A stretch of DNA of 8,976 bases from JBOGJI01 sp050747865. GTDB lineage: Bacteria; Acidobacteriota; Thermoanaerobaculia; Multivoradales; JAHEKO01. Numbering within the stretch: position 1 is the first letter of the stretch; the number at the start of each line of letters is the position of its first letter. The DNA is taken from positions 1-8,976 of the forward strand of contig JBOGJI010000074.1 in NCBI GenBank assembly GCA_050747865.1. Reading direction: 5' to 3'. Positions 6,689-8,976 of this stretch are shown one piece after another. The position numbers were made by a program, and so were the translations under genes. The notes beneath the pieces were generated by a model that was given only the letters and a program-made list of their open reading frames with translations, made no database searches and was not told the origin of the DNA.

Positions 6689-7519
6689 GGCCCGCCGAGG
6701 AGCCTCTCGATCTCGGCCATGGCGCGAGGGTCGTCGCTCTGGGCGAGCCAGAAGAGGGCCCGGCGGACGAGCTCGGGCTCGTCGCGGCGCGCGAGCAGGG
6801 CGAGCAGGTGGTCGACGCCGTCGTCGAGCTGCGACAAGGCGAGGACCGCCTGCTCGCGGACCTCGGGGTCGCGCTCGGCGTCGAGGCGACCGAGGATCCA
6901 GTCGCCGGCCCCCGGGTCGCCCGACTGGGCGAGCCAGAACAGCCCCTGGCCGCGGACTTCCGGGTCGCGGTCCTCGACCGCCGCCCTGCGCACGCGGGCC
7001 AGCGTCCCCGCGGTCGACCGCCGCCGCGAGCGCCGCGAGGCTCGCCGCCGGTGCGACCGCGCCGAGCCAGACGACCCGGCGGCCGGCACCGTCGACGGGG
7101 CAGCCGGGCGAGACCGGCAAGAACCGCTTCCCTCCCGCGGCGCCTGCCTCGGCAAGGACGATCATCTCGGTCGGTCGAGTCTTCCCGGGGCGGCCGTCGT
7201 GGCTCCCCCAACCGCGGTCGCGGCCGCGCAGCTCGATCTCGAGCGCCGCGGCGTCGTCGATCCAGGGGCTGTCCGGATGGTCGGCGCGCAGGCGGCGGAT
7301 CGCGTCGAGCGCGGCTTTCTTCTGGTGGCGGCGCGCCTCGGCGTGGGCCTGCCAGTAGCGGCCGGCGTCGGCCTCGGCGCCGCCGCCGTCGGCGATCTGG
7401 CCGAAGATCCGTGCCGCGTCCTGCCAGCGCGAATCCCGGCCATTGTCGGCAGGAGTGCCGTAAAGGCGCACTTCCGAAACCCCGCCATCCGCGTAAACCA
7501 TCCGTAACGACGGCACCAT
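6685..7519 (-). pseudogene. HEAT-repeat protein gene broken by a one-base frameshift
   Basis: Two overlapping minus-strand frames together make one sensible protein. From ATG 7519, residues 1-171 include a TPR-like helical segment (about 31-98, with YWQAHAEA, ALDAIRRL and DSPWIDDA). The second frame then gives three HEAT-like repeats in about 106 residues, each containing DPEVR- or EPELV-type starts and FWLAQS or similar, ending at the TAA at 6687-6685. The switch fits one surplus G in the minus-strand GGGG run (plus strand CCCC, 7006-7009). Removing it gives a continuous 277-residue protein. Without the shift, the first frame runs on as low-complexity Arg/Gly/Pro antisense to ktrB. There is no signal peptide, and a stop lies two codons before the ATG. 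Only 18 bp separate this start from ktrA, so a dedicated promoter is doubtful. Relatives are scaffolds of unknown role. A sequencing error is the main alternative. Confidence 0.7.
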
Positions 7520-7537
7520 GGGTTAGGATTTCCGACG

Positions 7538-8191
7538 ATGTCGCAGATCGTCGTCATCGGGCTCGGCCGGTTCGGCCATCACGTGGTGCGGGAGCTGCAC
7601 GCCACCGGCCACGAGGTGCTGGCCATCGACATCGACGAGGAGCACGTGCAGGAGGTGCGGGATCACTGCGACACGGCGGTGGTGATGGACGCGCGAGACC
7701 TGGCGCGGCTGGAAGCGTTGGGCGTGGGTGACTTCGACATCGCGGTGGTGAGCCTGGGCGAGCGCATCGAAGCGTCCACGCTGGTGACGCTCCATCTGAA
7801 GGATCTCAAGGTGCCGCGGATCATCACCAAGGCAGGCTCGGCGGATCACGGCCGCCTCCTCGAGCTGATCGGTGCCCACGAGGTCCTCTTCCCCGAGCAG
7901 GAGGCCGCCAAGCGCCTGGCGCGACGGCTGGTGAGCGCCAACATCCTCGACTTCGTGCCCCTGGGCGACAGCTACTCGATCCACGAGATCGCGCCTCCCG
8001 ACGCCTTCGTCGGCCACAGCCTGGTCGAGCTGCAACTGCGCAGCCGCTACGGCATCCAGGTGCTGGGCGTGCACAACGTGCTGACCGACGAGCTCTCCTT
8101 GAACCCGGATCCCCATTACCAGATCACGGACTCGGACAGCCTGCTCGTGCTCGGCCCCAACTCCGAGCTCGACCGCTTGAGGAAGCTCTGA
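7538..8191 (+). CDS. ktrA: KtrA/TrkA-type RCK regulatory subunit of potassium uptake
   Basis: This 217-residue cytosolic protein matches the single-RCK KtrA length; TrkA is about twice as long. Residues 1-135 form a Rossmann RCK_N domain with the nucleotide-binding GLGRFG (8-13) and the acidic end of strand 2, IDID (30-33). Residues about 140-217 form the RCK_C (TrkA_C) domain. In this family an octameric ring binds ATP, ADP or NAD(H) and gates the KtrB dimer. AGGA at 7525-7528, 9 nt before ATG, serves as ribosome site. The gene is separated from ktrB by the antisense HEAT pseudogene, so it needs read-through across that gene or its own promoter inside it; no clear promoter was seen. The methyltransferase gene follows after 23 bp. 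Confidence 0.95.
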   Translation: MSQIVVIGLGRFGHHVVRELHATGHEVLAIDIDEEHVQEVRDHCDTAVVMDARDLARLEALGVGDFDIAVVSLGERIEASTLVTLHLKDLKVPRIITKAGSADHGRLLELIGAHEVLFPEQEAAKRLARRLVSANILDFVPLGDSYSIHEIAPPDAFVGHSLVELQLRSRYGIQVLGVHNVLTDELSLNPDPHYQITDSDSLLVLGPNSELDRLRKL

Positions 8192-8214
8192 CGCTGGCCG
8201 CCGCCCCTCGGCCG

Positions 8215-8883
8215 ATGGCGAGCGAGGGGCTCGACAGCGACACCTTGTCGCGCGAACAGAGGGACCGGGCGCTGCGCGACCTGGAGCGGGTGCACACCTG
8301 GACGCTGGCCGGCCCCGCGGTGCTGCGCGCCGTGCGCGCGCTGGCCTTGCCGCCCGGTGGCGCGTTGCGTGTGGCGGATGTCGGCGCGGGAGGCTGCGAT
8401 CTCACAGATCGCGTGCTGCGACGTCTGTCCCGACGTACCGACCTGGCCGCCTGCGACCGCCAGCTCGCCCATCTGCTCCACGCCCGTGAGAACGGGCGGG
8501 CGCGATGGCACGTGGTCGCCGACGCCCGGAGTCTGCCGTTCCGGGACGACAGTTTTTCGACCTCGCTGAGCCACCTGCTGTGGCACCACTTCGACGAACG
8601 GGGCAACCGGGAGTGCCTGGAGGAGATGCTCCGGGTGTCGGAGCACGGCGTCGCGATCGTCGATCTGCGTCCGTCCATGCTGGCACGCCGGTTCTTCCCG
8701 GCGCTCGCTCGCGTGCTGCGGATGGACACCGTGGCGTGGGAGGACGGCGTGACGTCGCTCGCGGCGGCATGGCCGCTCCCGCGCGTCCGCCGCGTCCTCC
8801 CACGGCACGTCCGCTACGCGCTGCGCCGGCGCTTCCCCTTCCGCTGGTCGCTGGTGATCCGGAAGGGGACACACAAAATTTGA
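8215..8883 (+). CDS. Class I SAM-dependent methyltransferase
   Basis: This 222-residue protein has a Rossmann methyltransferase fold. An N-terminal helical segment comes first (about 10-45, RDRALRDLERVHTW). Motif I is VADVGAGGCDL (53-63), the acidic end of strand 2 is ACD (79-81), ADARSLPF (102-109) forms the next SAM-contacting loop, and strand 4/5 elements are SLSHLLWHHF (117-126) and VAIVDL (146-151). The helical N-terminus resembles UbiE-like methyltransferases found beside type III polyketide synthases, but no such synthase is in view and the substrate is unknown. It starts 23 bp after ktrA without a strong ribosome site and is probably co-transcribed with it. The final residues GTHKI and the TGA are encoded by the REP-like palindrome starting at 8866, which suggests insertion of that element reshaped the C-terminus. 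Confidence 0.85.
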   Translation: MASEGLDSDTLSREQRDRALRDLERVHTWTLAGPAVLRAVRALALPPGGALRVADVGAGGCDLTDRVLRRLSRRTDLAACDRQLAHLLHARENGRARWHVVADARSLPFRDDSFSTSLSHLLWHHFDERGNRECLEEMLRVSEHGVAIVDLRPSMLARRFFPALARVLRMDTVAWEDGVTSLAAAWPLPRVRRVLPRHVRYALRRRFPFRWSLVIRKGTHKI

Positions 8884-8976
8884 GTGTCCCAAAGTGGGAC
8901 ACTCAAATTTTGTGTGTCCCTTTCCGGATCACCAGCGACCAGCGGAAGGGGAAGCGCCGGCGCAGCGCGTAGCGGA
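8810..8976. repeat. 81-bp inverted repeat running to the window end
   Basis: The right arm 8896-8976 is the reverse complement of 8810-8890 with a single mismatch (8865 G against 8921 T) and a 5-nt centre at 8891-8895. The outer 55 bp of each arm are methyltransferase coding sequence, so the repeat is much larger than the REP doublet at its core. The right arm is cut by the window edge and may be longer. It may be a contig-end assembly artefact, a foldback chimera, or a real inverted duplication of the gene end. Confidence 0.95.
8866..8920. repeat. REP-like palindrome doublet (REPIN-like)
   Basis: Two 25-nt units lie in inverted orientation, 8866-8890 and 8896-8920, around the 5-nt centre AAAGT. 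Each unit is itself a near-palindrome. GGGACAC pairs with GTGTCCC through an AT-rich middle, with one T:T or A:A mismatch per unit. Two REP-type units facing each other are the layout of REPINs and BIMEs, which RAYT (REP-associated tyrosine) transposases mobilise; no such transposase is in the window. The AT-rich cores contrast with the surrounding GC-rich DNA. The left unit contains the methyltransferase stop codon. It could also serve as a bidirectional terminator or RNA-stabilising hairpin. Confidence 0.65.

Noticed and set aside
4717..7731. A 1004-codon open frame on the plus strand covering the TonB receptor 5' end, ktrB and the HEAT gene.
   Set aside because: Its translation is Arg/Gly/Ala/Pro-rich low complexity and it overlaps well-supported genes in other frames. 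It is open only because GC-rich DNA has few stop codons.

Overview
The window is very GC-rich bacterial DNA with densely packed genes. Two features suggest Acidobacteriota: a VWA protein that resembles the 'VWFA-related Acidobacterial domain' group, and a HEAT-repeat protein of a type I associate with that phylum. This assignment is inference from protein style, because no marker gene is present. The right end folds back on itself, as the end of a short-read metagenome contig might.

Layout. Positions 1-384 hold four minus-strand tRNA genes, read in the order Pro(TGG)-Arg(TCT)-His(GTG)-Arg(CCG), all with encoded CCA, behind a plausible sigma70 promoter. Back to back with that promoter is the promoter of a MarR-family regulator (478-936), with a 13-bp palindromic operator candidate between its -35 and -10. 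A DoxX-family membrane protein follows (1080-1523). Convergent to it is a minus-strand pair: a TonB-dependent receptor (2707-5154) followed by a VWA-domain protein (1539-2570) that appears to have lost its N-terminus and signal peptide.

Divergent from the receptor, across a 184-bp gap, lies a potassium uptake locus. It comprises the KtrB channel subunit (5339-6688) and the KtrA/RCK regulatory subunit (7538-8191). The two are separated by an opposite-strand HEAT-repeat gene (6685-7519) broken by a one-base frameshift. A class I SAM-dependent methyltransferase (8215-8883) follows ktrA after 23 bp, and its stop codon lies inside a REP-like palindrome. Two such palindromes in inverted orientation (8866-8920) form the core of an 81-bp-armed foldback, with one mismatch, that runs to the last base.

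How the genes work together. KtrA and KtrB should form one K+ uptake complex. MarR and DoxX probably form a small autoregulated stress module, by analogy with known MarR-DoxX pairs for quinone or electrophile stress. The TonB receptor and VWA gene may share a transcript. I see no CRISPR array, defence system, integrase, transposase or clear new multi-gene system. The points most worth checking are the terminal foldback with its REP doublet, the broken gene inside the ktr locus, and the decapitated VWA gene.
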